Positions 52,350 through 61,703 of a DNA stretch of 64,000 bases are shown piece after piece. The notes beneath the pieces are model-generated. The model had not been told where the DNA came from and searched no databases. It saw nothing but the letters and a program-made list of their open reading frames with translations. Source of the DNA: Haladaptatus salinisoli. GTDB taxonomy: Archaea > Halobacteriota > Halobacteria > Halobacteriales > Haladaptataceae. Within the stretch, counting starts at the first letter, position 1. Each line of letters starts with the position of its first letter. Both the position numbers and the translations under genes were made by a program. Location: NCBI RefSeq assembly GCF_020614375.1, contig NZ_CP085327.1, forward strand, positions 744,001-808,000, read 5' to 3'.

Positions 52350-53090
52350 CTACCCGTCGATGCGCGTTCCCGGCGTCTCGTCGGCGAGGAACGCGGCAAC
52401 GTCGTCGGGACCGAATATCGACGCCGGCGCGCCGAGTTCGAGGAGCGCGCGAACCTTCCCGGCCATTCCGCCGGTCACGTCCGTCGATTCGCTCTCGCCG
52501 AGCACGTCGGCGGCCTGCTCGTAGGCGGTGATTTCGGGAATCACCGAGCCGTCCTCGTCCAGGACGCCGGGAACCGTCGAGCAGAAGCCGACGCGGTCGG
52601 CGTCGAGTTGGTCTGCGAGCGAGACGACGAGTTCGTCCCCGCTGACGACCGTGACGCCCGCTCCGGCGTGGGCCACGACGTCGCCGTGCAGGACGGGGAC
52701 GAACCCTTCGCCGAGCATCGTTTCGACCTGTCGCGTCGGAAGCACGAGCGTCGCATCCGAATCGCGCGAGGCCGCGGAGAACGGATGCACCGGGAGGGCG
52801 GGAACGTCGCGTTCGTGGAGGCGCGCGAGAACGAACTCGTTCAGCGTCTTCATCGCGCCGTGGATATCCACCGCGGCGCCCGCGTCGCGGGTCCCCGCCG
52901 TCGTCGAGACGCCGTGTCGGCTCGCGTGGTGGTGACCGAAACTCCCGCCGCCGTGGACGAGCACGAGGTTCTCCGCGTCGCCCTCGCTCACCGCGTCGGC
53001 GACGCGGTTCAGGGTCGCGCCGTCCAACGTATCGGCGCGGTCTTTGTCCGTGATGACGCTTCCGCCGAGTTTGAGCACGGTGGGGTTCAC
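52350..53090 (-). CDS. ipk: Isopentenyl phosphate kinase
   Basis: A protein of 246 residues of the amino-acid-kinase family. The nucleotide-binding start is TVLKLGGSVITDKDR, the His-rich motif VLVHGGGSFGHHHASRHGVS carries the catalytic His, and GGMAGKVRALLELG is near the end. It phosphorylates isopentenyl phosphate, the last step of the archaeal modified mevalonate pathway. It overlaps the mevalonate kinase gene by four bases (53087-53090), so the two are coupled. Confidence 0.93.
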   Translation of the reverse strand: MNPTVLKLGGSVITDKDRADTLDGATLNRVADAVSEGDAENLVLVHGGGSFGHHHASRHGVSTTAGTRDAGAAVDIHGAMKTLNEFVLARLHERDVPALPVHPFSAASRDSDATLVLPTRQVETMLGEGFVPVLHGDVVAHAGAGVTVVSGDELVVSLADQLDADRVGFCSTVPGVLDEDGSVIPEITAYEQAADVLGESESTDVTGGMAGKVRALLELGAPASIFGPDDVAAFLADETPGTRIDG

Positions 53091-54070
53091 TCGACGCGCA
53101 CCCCCTCGGTGTCGAGTTCCGCGCGGAAGGCGTCCTCGCAGCCCGGCGTGAACCGAAGCGCGGTCTTCGTCTCGTCCGTGGGGTCGAGGGCGACGATGCA
53201 GCCGCCGCCGCCCGCGCCCGTCAGCTTCGCGCCGAGCGCGCCCGCGTCGCGAGCCGCCCAGACCATGTTGTCGAGCGAGCGCGAGGAGACGCCGAGCGCC
53301 TCCAGTAAGCCGTGATTGAAGTTCATCAGTCGCCCGAGTTCGTCGACGTCGCCCTCGGCGAGGACGTGCTCGCCCTGCCGGACGATGTCGCCGATGCTCT
53401 CGACCGTCGCGTCGGCGAACCCGTACTCCTCGCGGAGCGCGCGAACGCCGGCCACGAGCTTACCGGTGTCGCCGGCGCCGCCGTCGAAGCCGACGACGAT
53501 GGGGAGGTCGGGAGCTTCGATGGCCCGGCAGTCGTCGCCCTCCACGCGAACCGCGCCGCCGGTCGCCGAGCAGAAGGTGTCCGCGCGAGAGGCCTCGCCC
53601 TCCTGCACCGCGAGTTCGGCGCGGTACGCCCGGTCCGCGATCTCGTCGGTCGACAGTTCGACGCCCAACTCGCGGCTCGCCGCGTCGATGGCGGCGACCG
53701 TCACCGCCGCCGAGGAGCCGAGCCCCGCGCCGAGCGGGATGTCGCTCTCGACGGTGATGTCGAAGCCGGCGTTCGGCGCGCCGGTCGCGTCGCGGGCCTG
53801 TTCGACCGCGGCGTCGATGTACCCCACCCCGGCCCGGACGAGCGATTCGGAGGCGTCCACGTCCGGCGTCTCGTCGGTTCCGCCGGTGTACTCGACCGTG
53901 AACCCTTCGAGGCTCAGGTCTTTCAAGTCGACTCGAAGCCGGTCGTCGTCGCGCGATTCGACCGTCACCGTCGCCCGTCGCTGGATGGCGCAGGGAACCG
54001 CCGGTTCGCCGTAGACGACGGCGTGCTCCCCGAAGAGGTATATCTTCCCCGGGGCGCTCGAAACTGTCAT
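53087..54070 (-). CDS. mvk: Mevalonate kinase
   Basis: A protein of 327 residues from ATG 54070 (MTVSSAPGKIYLFGEHAVVY); a longer frame from 54136 has an implausible leader. The GHMP kinase motifs are present: PLGAGLGSSAAVTVAAIDAA, and TGAGGGGCIVALDP near the C-terminus. It phosphorylates mevalonate in isoprenoid lipid synthesis. An A-rich minus-strand stretch (gaaaaaagtgat) at about 54095-54106 may be its own promoter, consistent with the gap upstream of it. Confidence 0.95.
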   Translation of the reverse strand: MTVSSAPGKIYLFGEHAVVYGEPAVPCAIQRRATVTVESRDDDRLRVDLKDLSLEGFTVEYTGGTDETPDVDASESLVRAGVGYIDAAVEQARDATGAPNAGFDITVESDIPLGAGLGSSAAVTVAAIDAASRELGVELSTDEIADRAYRAELAVQEGEASRADTFCSATGGAVRVEGDDCRAIEAPDLPIVVGFDGGAGDTGKLVAGVRALREEYGFADATVESIGDIVRQGEHVLAEGDVDELGRLMNFNHGLLEALGVSSRSLDNMVWAARDAGALGAKLTGAGGGGCIVALDPTDETKTALRFTPGCEDAFRAELDTEGVRVE

Positions 54071-54455
54071 GTCGTACTCTCGGTGAGCCGGGGGTATCAC
54101 TTTTTTCGAATGAACTCCGACCCCGGAGGCGATCACTACCGATTTTCGAACGCTCGACGCTACCGGGTCGGCCGAAAAAACGAGCGAACGGAGTGAGCGA
54201 GAGCCGAGGAAATCTTCGATTTCCCCGGCTTCGGACGCGACGCGTTTTCGGGAGGTTCGTGTACCTCGGCGACTGCTTGCGTTATCCGAGTCGCGAGAAA
54301 TCGAATCACCGGACAGTGCGTCTACCTGCGGGAGATGCAGAATCGGTCGTGTACGCGCCGCTGATCAAAAACAGTCCGCCGAGTAGCGTGCTGAACACAG
54401 CGGGCGGATTCGGCGCTTCGTCTCGAACTCGACTCGCAATCGAGCGAGGACGGCG
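54071..54455. other. 385-base stretch between mevalonate kinase and cupin genes
   Basis: No convincing gene. It contains the hairpin at 54208-54224, a run of six T on the minus strand (54176-54181), the A-rich candidate promoter of mevalonate kinase, and a GAGCGA-rich motif (54181-54202) of a kind seen often between haloarchaeal genes. Open frames here have non-protein composition. Confidence 0.5.
54208..54224 (-). terminator. 7-bp hairpin downstream of the cupin gene
   Basis: Perfect arms GGAAATC and GATTTCC around a three-base loop; the stem continues with CCG/CGG after one mismatch. A minus-strand run of six T follows about 27 bases later (54176-54181). It may terminate the cupin transcript coming from 54456. 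Confidence 0.4.
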
Positions 54456-55184
54456 TTACTCCGGCCCCTCGACGTTCACGACCCAGGGTTCGCCACCGCA
54501 GAGCCAGATGATCCCGGTGTGTGCGGTGTCGGTCGGGTTGGTGTCGCGGTGAATCAGTCTCGGCGGGACGTGGAAACACTCGCCGATCTCGATCCGCGAG
54601 CTCTTCTCGCCCGCCGGACCGTACTCGGTCTCGCTCGGTCCGTCGACAGCGTAGCCGAAATAGACGTTATCTCCGTGGTGGTGCCAGCCGGCGGCGGCCC
54701 CCCCGGCCGCTCGGACGCGCATCGGGAGGACTTCGGCTCCGGGAAACGGCGTCTCTCGAATCAGGTTCGGACTCTCGACCGTCGGAACGAGGTCGTCGGG
54801 ACCGACGATGGTCGGCACGGCGTCCTCGTCAGCGGTAGTCGGTGCGGCAACCCGAGTGACGTCGGGGTCGCCGGTGACGACTGCAAGAATCTCCAGCCGA
54901 TCGCGCCCGGCGACGTACCTGTGAACGGTTGCCGGGGGCACGCTGAGGAAGTCGCCCGCCCCGAGGTCCGTGGCTCGTTCCCCGCCGTGCGCGATCCGTC
55001 CGTGGCCGGCGCGAACCCAGCCGTAGATGGCTCCTTCCCGGACGTGCCACGACGAGTTCTCGTCGATCCGGAAGAGGACGAGTCGATAGTCACCGACGTG
55101 AAACGCCGTCCGCTCGACGAGGCCAGCCACCGGTGCGGTCCGATCCACATCCGCCGGATCGACGACTCGAATGTCACCGCTCAT
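54456..55184 (-). CDS. Bicupin-domain protein
   Basis: A protein of 242 residues with two cupin domains. The first (VLFRIDENSSWHVREGAIYG, LGAGDFLSVPPATVHRYVAG) has a partial metal site with SWHVREG and VHRY. The second has GWHHHGDNVYFGYAVDGPSE and GECFHVPPRLIHRDTNPTDT, with more complete His ligands. The family includes quercetinase/gentisate-type dioxygenases and non-catalytic binding proteins. It splits the otherwise conserved S2-mevalonate kinase neighbourhood and has its own flanking non-coding DNA, which suggests later insertion. The substrate is unknown. Confidence 0.8.
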   Translation of the reverse strand: MSGDIRVVDPADVDRTAPVAGLVERTAFHVGDYRLVLFRIDENSSWHVREGAIYGWVRAGHGRIAHGGERATDLGAGDFLSVPPATVHRYVAGRDRLEILAVVTGDPDVTRVAAPTTADEDAVPTIVGPDDLVPTVESPNLIRETPFPGAEVLPMRVRAAGGAAAGWHHHGDNVYFGYAVDGPSETEYGPAGEKSSRIEIGECFHVPPRLIHRDTNPTDTAHTGIIWLCGGEPWVVNVEGPE

Positions 55185-55515
55185 ACCGTACCGGTGGACT
55201 CGGAGCCTGATTACTTCTTTGACGGGTAGTAACGGGACACGAGTGCCGGTTCGGCAATCGATTCGAACTCGCCGCCGACCTGCTGTAGGTCACAGGAGCG
55301 CCGGTAGCCCCAATCGCCGCTTCTCGTCGATGTGCGCTCCCTATCCGGCACTGCTACCGAAACCTATCACTGCGTGAGTTTCGACAAGGCACCCATCTCG
55401 AACCCGACCGCGATGCGACCCGATTCGAGCAGGCGGCCACAGATTCCGAGCGAGTCAGCCCACGCTGCCCGTGAAACTATCGTTCGGTAAAACAGCGCAA
55501 ATCCAAAATCGGCGA
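55185..55515. other. 331-base spacer between S2 and the cupin gene
   Basis: On the minus strand, beyond the S2 stop, a frame down to 55367 reads WADSLGICGRLLESGRIAVG FEMGALSKLTQ with a normal amino-acid balance, but it has no start and the region around it is disturbed. It looks like a leftover of an unknown gene. An 8-base inverted repeat AGTGCCGG/CCGGCACT is also visible (55241-55248 and 55336-55343). Confidence 0.35.
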
Positions 55516-56289
55516 TTAAATCTCGCTCTCGAAGTCGTCGAGCGAGTAGGCGGGTTCGGCGCCGCGTCGGTCGAGCGTCTCGTTGGCGAGCAGCCAGTAG
55601 ACGACCGACAGCGCCTTGCGACCCTTGTTGTTCGTCGGGACGACGAGGTCGACGTTGCTCGTGTTGTTGTTCGAGTCGCACATGGCGATGACGGGGATGC
55701 CGACCGTGATGGCCTCCTTGACCGCCTGCGCGTCGCCGATGGGGTCGGTGACGACGACCACGTCGGGTTCGATGTAGCCGTCGTACTTCGGGTTCGTCAG
55801 CGTTCCGGGGATGAACCGGCCGGTGCGGGCGCGCGCCCCCACGGCGTCGGCGAACTTCTCCGCCGGGAAGCGACCGTACTGGCGCGAGGACGTGACCAGA
55901 ATCTGCTCGGGGTTGTAGTTGGCGAGGAAGTCCGCCGCCGTGCGGATTCGCTGGTCGGTCTTGCTCACGTCGAGGACGTACAGCCCGTCGGTTCGGACGC
56001 GGTGGATGAACCGCTCCATGTCCTGGGTCTTCTGTTGCGTCCCGATGTGGACGCCGGCGCCGAGGTAGTCCTCGACGGGGATGAGGAGGTCCGCCTCCTC
56101 GTCGCCGAGCACGTCCTCGTCGAACCGCGGTTCTTCTTCGGTCTCGTCCGCCTGTGCGGCGACGTCTTCGTCGGGGTCGACTTCGGGTTCCGCACCGGCC
56201 TGTCCGGTGGCCTCCGCGTCGACGTTCTCTTCCGCGGCGTCGAGACCGTCCGCTTCGTCTTCTACCTGTTCGGATTCGTTTTCGCTCAT
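55516..56289 (-). CDS. rps2: 30S ribosomal protein S2 (uS2)
   Basis: A protein of 257 residues. The N-terminal 60 residues are a strongly acidic haloarchaeal extension ([20 protein letters not shown]). The S2 core follows: [60 protein letters not shown] and [20 protein letters not shown]. It overlaps the enolase gene by four bases (56286-56289). It is the last gene of the ribosomal/RNA-polymerase operon here. Confidence 0.97.
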   Translation of the reverse strand: MSENESEQVEDEADGLDAAEENVDAEATGQAGAEPEVDPDEDVAAQADETEEEPRFDEDVLGDEEADLLIPVEDYLGAGVHIGTQQKTQDMERFIHRVRTDGLYVLDVSKTDQRIRTAADFLANYNPEQILVTSSRQYGRFPAEKFADAVGARARTGRFIPGTLTNPKYDGYIEPDVVVVTDPIGDAQAVKEAITVGIPVIAMCDSNNNTSNVDLVVPTNNKGRKALSVVYWLLANETLDRRGAEPAYSLDDFESEI

Positions 56290-57491
56290 AGTCGTGTCAC
56301 GTTCTGCTCGATTCTGATGAGTTCGTTCAGTTTGGCGGTTCGCTCGCCGCCGACCGCGCCCGTCTTGATGAACGGCGCGTCGGTCGCCACGGCGAGGTGT
56401 GCGATGGTCGTGTCCTCGGTCTCTCCGCTCCGGTGCGAGATGACCGGGTCGTACCCGTTCTCGACGGCGAGTTCGACCGCGTCGAAGGCGTCGGAGAGCG
56501 TTCCGATCTGGTTCGGCTTGATGAGGATGCTGTTTCCGGCACCCCGCTCGATGCCCTCCGAGAGTCGCTCGACGTTCGTGACGAACAGGTCGTCACCGCA
56601 GATGAGCGTCCGATCGCCCACCCGGTCGGTGAGTTCCGCGAACCCGTCGTAGTCGTTCTCGTCCAGCGGGTCTTCGACGTAGACGAGGTCGTACTCGTCG
56701 ACGAGTTCCGCGACGTAATCGATCTGCTCGTCCGTCGAGCGCGTCTCGTCGCGGTAGTGGTACTCGCCGTCCTCGTACAGTTCGGCACCGGCCACGTCGA
56801 GTCCGAACAGCACGTCGAACCCGAACTCGTCGGCGACGGTCGAGACGGCCTCCTCCATCACCTCGAACGCTTCGTCGTCGTCGATGGACGGCGCCCACGC
56901 GCCCTCGTCACCCTTCGCCGCGGAGATACCGCGGTCGTCCAGGATGTCCGCGACCTCCTGATGAACCGCGGCGTTGGCGAACACCGCGTCCTGCACGCTC
57001 GGTGCGCCGACCGGAACCGCGAGGAACTCCTGAATCGCCGTCGCGTCGGCGGCGTGTTCGCCGCCGCCGATGACGTTACCGAGCGGAATCGGGAAGTTCT
57101 CGCCCCGGAACGCGCCGCCGAGGTGCTGGTAGAGCGGCGCGCCGAGCACGTCCGACGCCGCCTTCGCTGCGGCCATGCTGATGGCGACGGCGCTGTTCGC
57201 GCCGATCTCCGAGAAGTCGTCCGTTCCGTCGGCGACGCGAAGCGTTCGGTCGACGTCGCGCTGGTCGCCGACGTACACCGTTCCTTCGAGACGCGGTACC
57301 GCGTGTTCGCGGGCCGATGCGATCGCCTCGCCGGGTTCGAGTTCTATCGCCTCGTACTCGCCCGTGCTCGCCCCGCTCGGCGCGGCGGCCCGACCGAACC
57401 CGCCGCTCTCGGTCAGCACGTCGGCTTCGACGGTCGCGTTGCCGCGCGAATCGAGCACCTGCCGGAGGCGAACGCGCTCGATGAGCGTCAT
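56286..57491 (-). CDS. eno: Enolase
   Basis: A protein of 401 residues, the normal archaeal size. Family motifs: [59 protein letters not shown], then [20 protein letters not shown] and [20 protein letters not shown] with the catalytic Lys, and [17 protein letters not shown]. It converts 2-phosphoglycerate to phosphoenolpyruvate. Archaeal enolase genes are commonly in this ribosomal/RNAP operon. It overlaps rpoK at 57488-57491. Confidence 0.97.
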   Translation of the reverse strand: MTLIERVRLRQVLDSRGNATVEADVLTESGGFGRAAAPSGASTGEYEAIELEPGEAIASAREHAVPRLEGTVYVGDQRDVDRTLRVADGTDDFSEIGANSAVAISMAAAKAASDVLGAPLYQHLGGAFRGENFPIPLGNVIGGGEHAADATAIQEFLAVPVGAPSVQDAVFANAAVHQEVADILDDRGISAAKGDEGAWAPSIDDDEAFEVMEEAVSTVADEFGFDVLFGLDVAGAELYEDGEYHYRDETRSTDEQIDYVAELVDEYDLVYVEDPLDENDYDGFAELTDRVGDRTLICGDDLFVTNVERLSEGIERGAGNSILIKPNQIGTLSDAFDAVELAVENGYDPVISHRSGETEDTTIAHLAVATDAPFIKTGAVGGERTAKLNELIRIEQNVTRL

Positions 57492-57670
57492 TGTTCCTCA
57501 CCACGACGGACGGTGAACGGTAGCACCCCAGCGTCGTACTCCTCCGCCGCGATGAGGATCGGCTGTGACTCCTGGGTATCGACGAGCACCGGAGCGCCGT
57601 ACGACACCTGCAGCGCGCGCGCGCCGAGGATTCGAGCTTTCTCGTACCGGGAGTAGTGTTGTTGAGCCAT
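57488..57670 (-). CDS. rpoK: DNA-directed RNA polymerase subunit K (Rpo6, omega-like)
   Basis: A protein of 60 residues from ATG 57670 ([20 protein letters not shown]). The pattern [20 protein letters not shown] is the Rpo6/omega signature, and it helps assemble the large polymerase subunits. Overlaps the start of the enolase gene and the stop of rpoN by single codons. Confidence 0.95.
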   Translation of the reverse strand: MAQQHYSRYEKARILGARALQVSYGAPVLVDTQESQPILIAAEEYDAGVLPFTVRRGEEQ

Positions 57671-57870
57671 CACTGGTAAGGAGCGACGATGTCCACGAGG
57701 TCTTTGTGCGAGACGAGCATCCGCCGACAGCAGTGACGCTCGACGCCGAGGTCGTCGAGAACCTCCGCCGGGTCCTCGTCGCCCATCTGGGTCTCGGCGC
57801 GAGCCTTGTACTCCTGCCAGTGCTCGCCGACGACGTTACCACACGTGAAACATCGAACTGGGATCATCAT
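57670..57870 (-). CDS. rpoN: DNA-directed RNA polymerase subunit N (Rpo10)
   Basis: A protein of 66 residues from ATG 57870 (or 57867). [20 protein letters not shown] supplies two zinc ligands and the pair [17 protein letters not shown] the other two, as in Rpo10/RPB10. It is a small structural subunit of archaeal RNA polymerase. Confidence 0.96.
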   Translation of the reverse strand: MMIPVRCFTCGNVVGEHWQEYKARAETQMGDEDPAEVLDDLGVERHCCRRMLVSHKDLVDIVAPYQ

Positions 57871-57882
57871 GGTTGGACCACC

Positions 57883-58278
57883 TCAGCGGTAGGACTTCTG
57901 GTAGCGGGCGCGAGCGCCGGGGCCGCCCCACTTCTTGGGTTCGGACTGGCGAACGTCGTTGACCAGCAGGGAGCGGTCGAACTCCATGAACGCGTCGCGG
58001 AGTTCGGCGTCGCCCGTGTACTGGACGAGTCCGCGGGCGATCGCGGTGCGAACCGCGTCCGCCTGTCCGGTGATTCCGCCGCCCGACACGGTGACCTCGA
58101 CGTCCACGCCCTCGCGCTCGTCGCTCGCGATGCGGAACGGTTCGAGCATCTTGAGGCGGGCCATCTCCGGGTCCACCAGTTCGACCGGTTTCGAGTTGAT
58201 TCGTACGCGACCCTCGCCTTCCTTGACCGTGGCGCGGGCGATGGCCGTCTTCTTCTTACCGCTCGTGTTCGTTACCAT
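57883..58278 (-). CDS. rps9: 30S ribosomal protein S9 (uS9)
   Basis: A protein of 131 residues. [20 protein letters not shown] starts the S9 fold, followed by [20 protein letters not shown] and the highly conserved basic end [17 protein letters not shown], which enters the decoding centre. It overlaps rpl13 by seven bases. Confidence 0.97.
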   Translation of the reverse strand: MVTNTSGKKKTAIARATVKEGEGRVRINSKPVELVDPEMARLKMLEPFRIASDEREGVDVEVTVSGGGITGQADAVRTAIARGLVQYTGDAELRDAFMEFDRSLLVNDVRQSEPKKWGGPGARARYQKSYR

Positions 58279-58709
58279 GTGACGTTAGCACCTAGGTGTT
58301 TACTGACCTCGCCCAGCTGGACGAAGCGGATGTTCGAGAGTCGGTCTAGCGACGTACCGTCGAGGATTTCGCCGTCCTCGTCGAAGGGGTTGCCGACGTA
58401 GACGCGCACGTTCTCGAAGGCCTCGCGGCCGCGCGGCTTCTTGTACGGGAGCATGCCGCGGATGGAACGTTTGGCTATCATGTCCGGACGTTTCGGGTAG
58501 TACGGACCCTGGTCGGAGCTGAGATTGAAGCGCGTCTCGAACTTCTCCTTGACGTCCGCTTCGCTCCCGGTGATGATAGCTTGCTCGGCGTTGATGACGG
58601 CGACTCGCTCGCCGTCCATCGCCTTCTGTGCGACCTGGCTCGCCACGCGACCGAGAATGCAGTCTCGGGCGTCGACGATAACGTCCGCGTCGAACTCCGC
58701 GATACTCAT
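58272..58709 (-). CDS. rpl13: 50S ribosomal protein L13 (uL13)
   Basis: A protein of 145 residues. [40 protein letters not shown] and [20 protein letters not shown] are the L13 signature regions. It overlaps L18e by four bases and S9 by seven bases in the same operon. Confidence 0.96.
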   Translation of the reverse strand: MSIAEFDADVIVDARDCILGRVASQVAQKAMDGERVAVINAEQAIITGSEADVKEKFETRFNLSSDQGPYYPKRPDMIAKRSIRGMLPYKKPRGREAFENVRVYVGNPFDEDGEILDGTSLDRLSNIRFVQLGEVSKHLGANVTW

Positions 58710-59059
58710 CGAATCACCCGGACGTTCGAGCCGCTGGGGTTCTGTTCGAGTGCCTGTTCGAGTCGGATCGGTTCGCCGTTTGCCTGCTCGATCTTCGTCT
58801 GAGCGGTCGAGGAGAAATCGACTGCCGCAACGGTGATGTCCTTCTGCAAGACACCGCTCCCGAGAACCTTACCGGGCACGACGACGGTCTCGTCTTCCTG
58901 CGCGTACCGCTCGATGCGGCCGAGGTTGACCTCCGCGTGCGTGCTCCGTGGTTTCTCGAGGCGTGTCGCAACGTCGCTCCACACGTCGGCGTCCGAATCG
59001 CGGGACACCGATTTGAGTTCGGCGATGAGACTACTGAGCCTCGGGTTAGTTTTACTCAT
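58706..59059 (-). CDS. rpl18e: 50S ribosomal protein L18e (eL18)
   Basis: A protein of 117 residues. [20 protein letters not shown] and [20 protein letters not shown] match archaeal L18e, the archaeal/eukaryal-type protein of the large subunit. It starts 26 bases after the tRNA-Leu gene, so the tRNA must be processed from the common transcript or the operon has a promoter upstream. Confidence 0.95.
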   Translation of the reverse strand: MSKTNPRLSSLIAELKSVSRDSDADVWSDVATRLEKPRSTHAEVNLGRIERYAQEDETVVVPGKVLGSGVLQKDITVAAVDFSSTAQTKIEQANGEPIRLEQALEQNPSGSNVRVIR

Positions 59060-59085
59060 ATTGTTCCTCCAATTCTGAGAACGGA

Positions 59086-59170
59086 TGCAGGGAGCAGGAT
59101 TTGAACCTGCGGACTCCTACGAGACAGCGCCCTGAACGCTGCGCCGTTGGCCAGACTTGGCTATCCCTGC
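59086..59170 (-). tRNA. tRNA-Leu (anticodon CAG)
   Basis: The minus strand folds into a cloverleaf: acceptor GCAGGGA/TCCCTGC with discriminator A, D arm starting GCCAAG, anticodon stem CAGCG/CGCTG with loop TTCAGGG (anticodon CAG), a long variable arm typical of class II tRNA, and T arm GCAGGTTCAAATCCTGC. No CCA is encoded and I see no intron. It lies in the ribosomal operon between rpoD and rpl18e. Confidence 0.95.
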
Positions 59171-59243
59171 ACGCTGAGAACACGTGCGTACCCTCGCGGG
59201 CAACACAGTGTTGTCGATGGCCCTTCAAACCTGTTTCGGTTGG

Positions 59244-59262
59244 CGAGGCGCTCCGCGCCTCG
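59244..59262. repeat. 8-bp hairpin between rpoD and tRNA-Leu
   Basis: Perfect arms CGAGGCGC and GCGCCTCG with the loop TCC, followed by a second stem GCGGG/CCCGC at 59273-59287. On the minus strand they lie between the rpoD stop (59366) and the tRNA. They could be a terminator for rpoD or a processing signal for the tRNA. Confidence 0.5.
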
Positions 59263-59365
59263 GATTCCGCGAGCGGGAACCGCCCGCGAGCGCGCCGGTT
59301 TCGAGAGTCGGTACTCCGCGTCGAACCGGCGGACGCGTCAGGGAGGTTCGAAGGTCCTGTCATGG

Positions 59366-60112
59366 TTATAGTCGTATTGCCTGTGCGAGTTCGTCCGCGC
59401 GCGCCGACAGCGAGTCGACGGCCTGCGTCACCAGCTCTTCGACGGTGAACGACCCGTCGCTTTCGACGTGGAATACGAAGGCGTTCGGTACGTCGTGAAC
59501 CGCGACCTCCTTTCCGGGGAACCGGTTGGTGAGGTCGTGGTCGAACGTCTCCGTCGGGACGAGTTCGCCGTCGTCTTCGATGACGCCGCGGAGAATCTGC
59601 GGTTCTTCCTCTCCGAACTCGTCCCGGTCGCCGACGACTTCGACGCGCTGTAGGTGACGGTAGCCGACCGCGACGCCACCTTGATGCTTGGCGTGGTCCT
59701 TGCCCGAGCCGAGCACCGCGTCGGCCTCCAGTTCGAGTCGCTGACCGTCTTTCAGGTCGATTATCGGGACGTTGTCGTCGGCCGGCCGCACCATCTCGTC
59801 GGAGCTGATGAGGTCGCCCGAGAACGCGGTTCCCGGCCCCGACACGTCGAGACTGAGCGTCACGGTGTCACCCTCCTCGAACTCGCCGGGCGGCGTCGTC
59901 AAGGGGACGAGACCGAGGCGCAGCGCGATCTGCTCGTCGAACATCACCGAGGAGTTCTCGATGACTCGGAGCGTGTCGATGGACAGCGTCGGCACGTCCG
60001 CTATCATCGCCCGGCGAATTCCGTTGGCGAACGCCGGGGTGACGTTGCGGACGAGGAACCGAGCCTCGCGTTCGTCGCGGTCGATGAACTCTACGTCGAA
60101 GTCTTCGGTCAT
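59366..60112 (-). CDS. rpoD: DNA-directed RNA polymerase subunit D (Rpo3)
   Basis: A protein of 248 residues. The alpha-like dimerisation domain is present: [40 protein letters not shown] and [20 protein letters not shown]. No Cys residues are found, so the Fe-S-cluster motif seen in some archaeal Rpo3 is absent. It forms the assembly platform of RNA polymerase with subunit L. It follows rps11 by a few bases. Confidence 0.96.
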   Translation of the reverse strand: MTEDFDVEFIDRDEREARFLVRNVTPAFANGIRRAMIADVPTLSIDTLRVIENSSVMFDEQIALRLGLVPLTTPPGEFEEGDTVTLSLDVSGPGTAFSGDLISSDEMVRPADDNVPIIDLKDGQRLELEADAVLGSGKDHAKHQGGVAVGYRHLQRVEVVGDRDEFGEEEPQILRGVIEDDGELVPTETFDHDLTNRFPGKEVAVHDVPNAFVFHVESDGSFTVEELVTQAVDSLSARADELAQAIRL

Positions 60113-60115
60113 GTG

Positions 60116-60502
60116 TTAGAACCCACTACCTTTCGGTGCGCGAGTGCCGTCGTGCGGAATCGGCGTGACGTCCTCGATACGACCGATTTCGATCCCGGCG
60201 CGGGCGAGCGCGCGGATCGTCGCCTGCGCGCCGGGACCGGGGTTCTGCTGCAGGTTGCCGCCGGGGCCGCGCACGCGAACGTGCAGGCCGTCGATACCGG
60301 CGGCCTTGACCTCCTCGGCGACCGTCTCGGCCATCTGCATGGCCGCGTACGGCGAGGACTCGTCGCGGTTCTGTTTCACGACCGACCCGCCGGACGACTT
60401 CGCGATGGTCTCCGCACCGGTGAGGTCGGTGATGGTGATGATGGTGTTGTTGAACGATGCGTGCACGTGGGCGATTCCCCACTTCTCGTCGTTGTCGCTC
60501 AT
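60116..60502 (-). CDS. rps11: 30S ribosomal protein S11 (uS11)
   Basis: A protein of 128 residues. [40 protein letters not shown] and the basic conserved end [14 protein letters not shown] are the S11 signature. It overlaps the S4 gene by four bases and precedes rpoD. Confidence 0.97.
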   Translation of the reverse strand: MSDNDEKWGIAHVHASFNNTIITITDLTGAETIAKSSGGSVVKQNRDESSPYAAMQMAETVAEEVKAAGIDGLHVRVRGPGGNLQQNPGPGAQATIRALARAGIEIGRIEDVTPIPHDGTRAPKGSGF

Positions 60503-61020
60503 TCGTTACCCTCCGCGCGTTCCGGGTGAAGTTCGTCCGCCAGCGGGCTTCTCTCGTCGAAGTCGACGAAATCTTCCTCGTCGACTTCGACCTTGTACGA
60601 CGGAATGGACACTCGGCTGTCGCCCACGGTGATGTGCCCGTGGGTGATGAACTGCCGCGCCTGTTGCGGCGTGTGCGCCAGTCCCTTTCGGTACGCGACG
60701 GTCTGGAGACGGCGTTCCAGCACGTCGGTGATGTCGAGGAGCAGCACGTCGCCGAGTTCGTCGCCCTCGTCGAGGACGCCGATTCGCTTGAGTCGGGAGA
60801 GGAACTCGTCGCTCTCTTCCGCCTCGTCGCCCGTGATGCTACCGAGCAGTCGACGGGCCTCGCGGCGGAAGTTGCGAAGTTGACTCTGGGTTCGCCAGAG
60901 CTCTTCTTTGTTCTTCAGGCCGTATCGGTCCATCAGACTGCGTTCCTCGGCGATTCGCTCGCCCTGGAACGGGTGGTTCGGCGTCTCGTAGAACTTCGTG
61001 TTCTCACCGGGAAGCGACAT
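60499..61020 (-). CDS. rps4: 30S ribosomal protein S4 (uS4)
   Basis: A protein of 173 residues, short archaeal type. [20 protein letters not shown] and the S4 RNA-binding domain [39 protein letters not shown] are clear. It is coupled to S13 by sharing a single base (61020). Confidence 0.96.
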   Translation of the reverse strand: MSLPGENTKFYETPNHPFQGERIAEERSLMDRYGLKNKEELWRTQSQLRNFRREARRLLGSITGDEAEESDEFLSRLKRIGVLDEGDELGDVLLLDITDVLERRLQTVAYRKGLAHTPQQARQFITHGHITVGDSRVSIPSYKVEVDEEDFVDFDERSPLADELHPERAEGNE

Positions 61021-61526
61021 TATTCTTCCTCACCACCCTCAGCGGCGGCTTCCTCTTTGATCTCCTCGACGTTCACGCCGACCGTCCCTTCGGTACGGCC
61101 CGTGGACTTCGTTCGCTGACCGCGAACCTTCTGTCCCCGCTTGTGACGGACGCCTTTGTACGAGTTGATCATCTTCATTCGGTTGATGTCCTGTCGGCGG
61201 GTCATCGACAGGTCGTTACCGGTCTCGTGGGTCGTCTCGCCGGAGAAGTACCCCTTGCGGTGGTTCGCGAGCCACTCCGGGGTTCGCTCGGTGTAGTTCT
61301 CCACGGCGTCGACGACGCTCTCGATCTCGTCGTCGTCGAGTCGACCGAACGTCGCCGTCCGGTCGATGCCCGCCTCCCGCGCGATGATTCGTGCCGTGCG
61401 ACGACCGATCCCTTTCATCTCGGAAAGCGACCGCTCTACGGACTTCGTCCCATCGAGGTCTGTCTGCCCGATGCGGACGAAGTACCGTAGGTCGTCGTCT
61501 TCGTCCTGTGGTTGTTCCGTGCTCAT
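61020..61526 (-). CDS. rps13: 30S ribosomal protein S13 (uS13)
   Basis: A protein of 168 residues. [20 protein letters not shown], the helix [16 protein letters not shown] and the Arg-rich [20 protein letters not shown] are S13 features. An acidic tail ([15 protein letters not shown]) is a haloarchaeal addition. It is the first protein gene after tRNA-Ser. Confidence 0.97.
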   Translation of the reverse strand: MSTEQPQDEDDDLRYFVRIGQTDLDGTKSVERSLSEMKGIGRRTARIIAREAGIDRTATFGRLDDDEIESVVDAVENYTERTPEWLANHRKGYFSGETTHETGNDLSMTRRQDINRMKMINSYKGVRHKRGQKVRGQRTKSTGRTEGTVGVNVEEIKEEAAAEGGEEE

Positions 61527-61542
61527 GGTTGATAGGTTGGAG

Positions 61543-61627
61543 CGTCGAGGGAGGGATTCGAACCCTCGAGGCTTGACGCCACAGAGTTAGCAACCCTGCG
61601 CCGTGGGCCAGACTAGGCTACCTCGAC
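61543..61627 (-). tRNA. tRNA-Ser (anticodon GCT)
   Basis: On the minus strand the acceptor is GTCGAGG/CCTCGAC with discriminator G, D arm starting GCCTAG, anticodon stem CAGGG/CTCTG (one mismatch or G-U) with loop TTGCTAA giving anticodon GCT, an extended variable arm, and T arm GAGGGTTCGAATCCCTC. It reads serine codons AGC/AGU. It is the first gene of the ribosomal operon, directly behind the TATA box at 61708-61715. Confidence 0.95.
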
Positions 61628-61703
61628 ACGTACTCTTACGTTCGCCCTCGCGGACTCGGGACGCCGTATCCCTACAGTTGTCTGCAACTCATCCTACCGG
61701 AGG

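Noticed and set aside
54193..54552. A 119-codon plus-strand frame across the cupin/mevalonate kinase spacer
   Set aside because: Crosses the hairpin and cupin 3' end, with no protein-like pattern.
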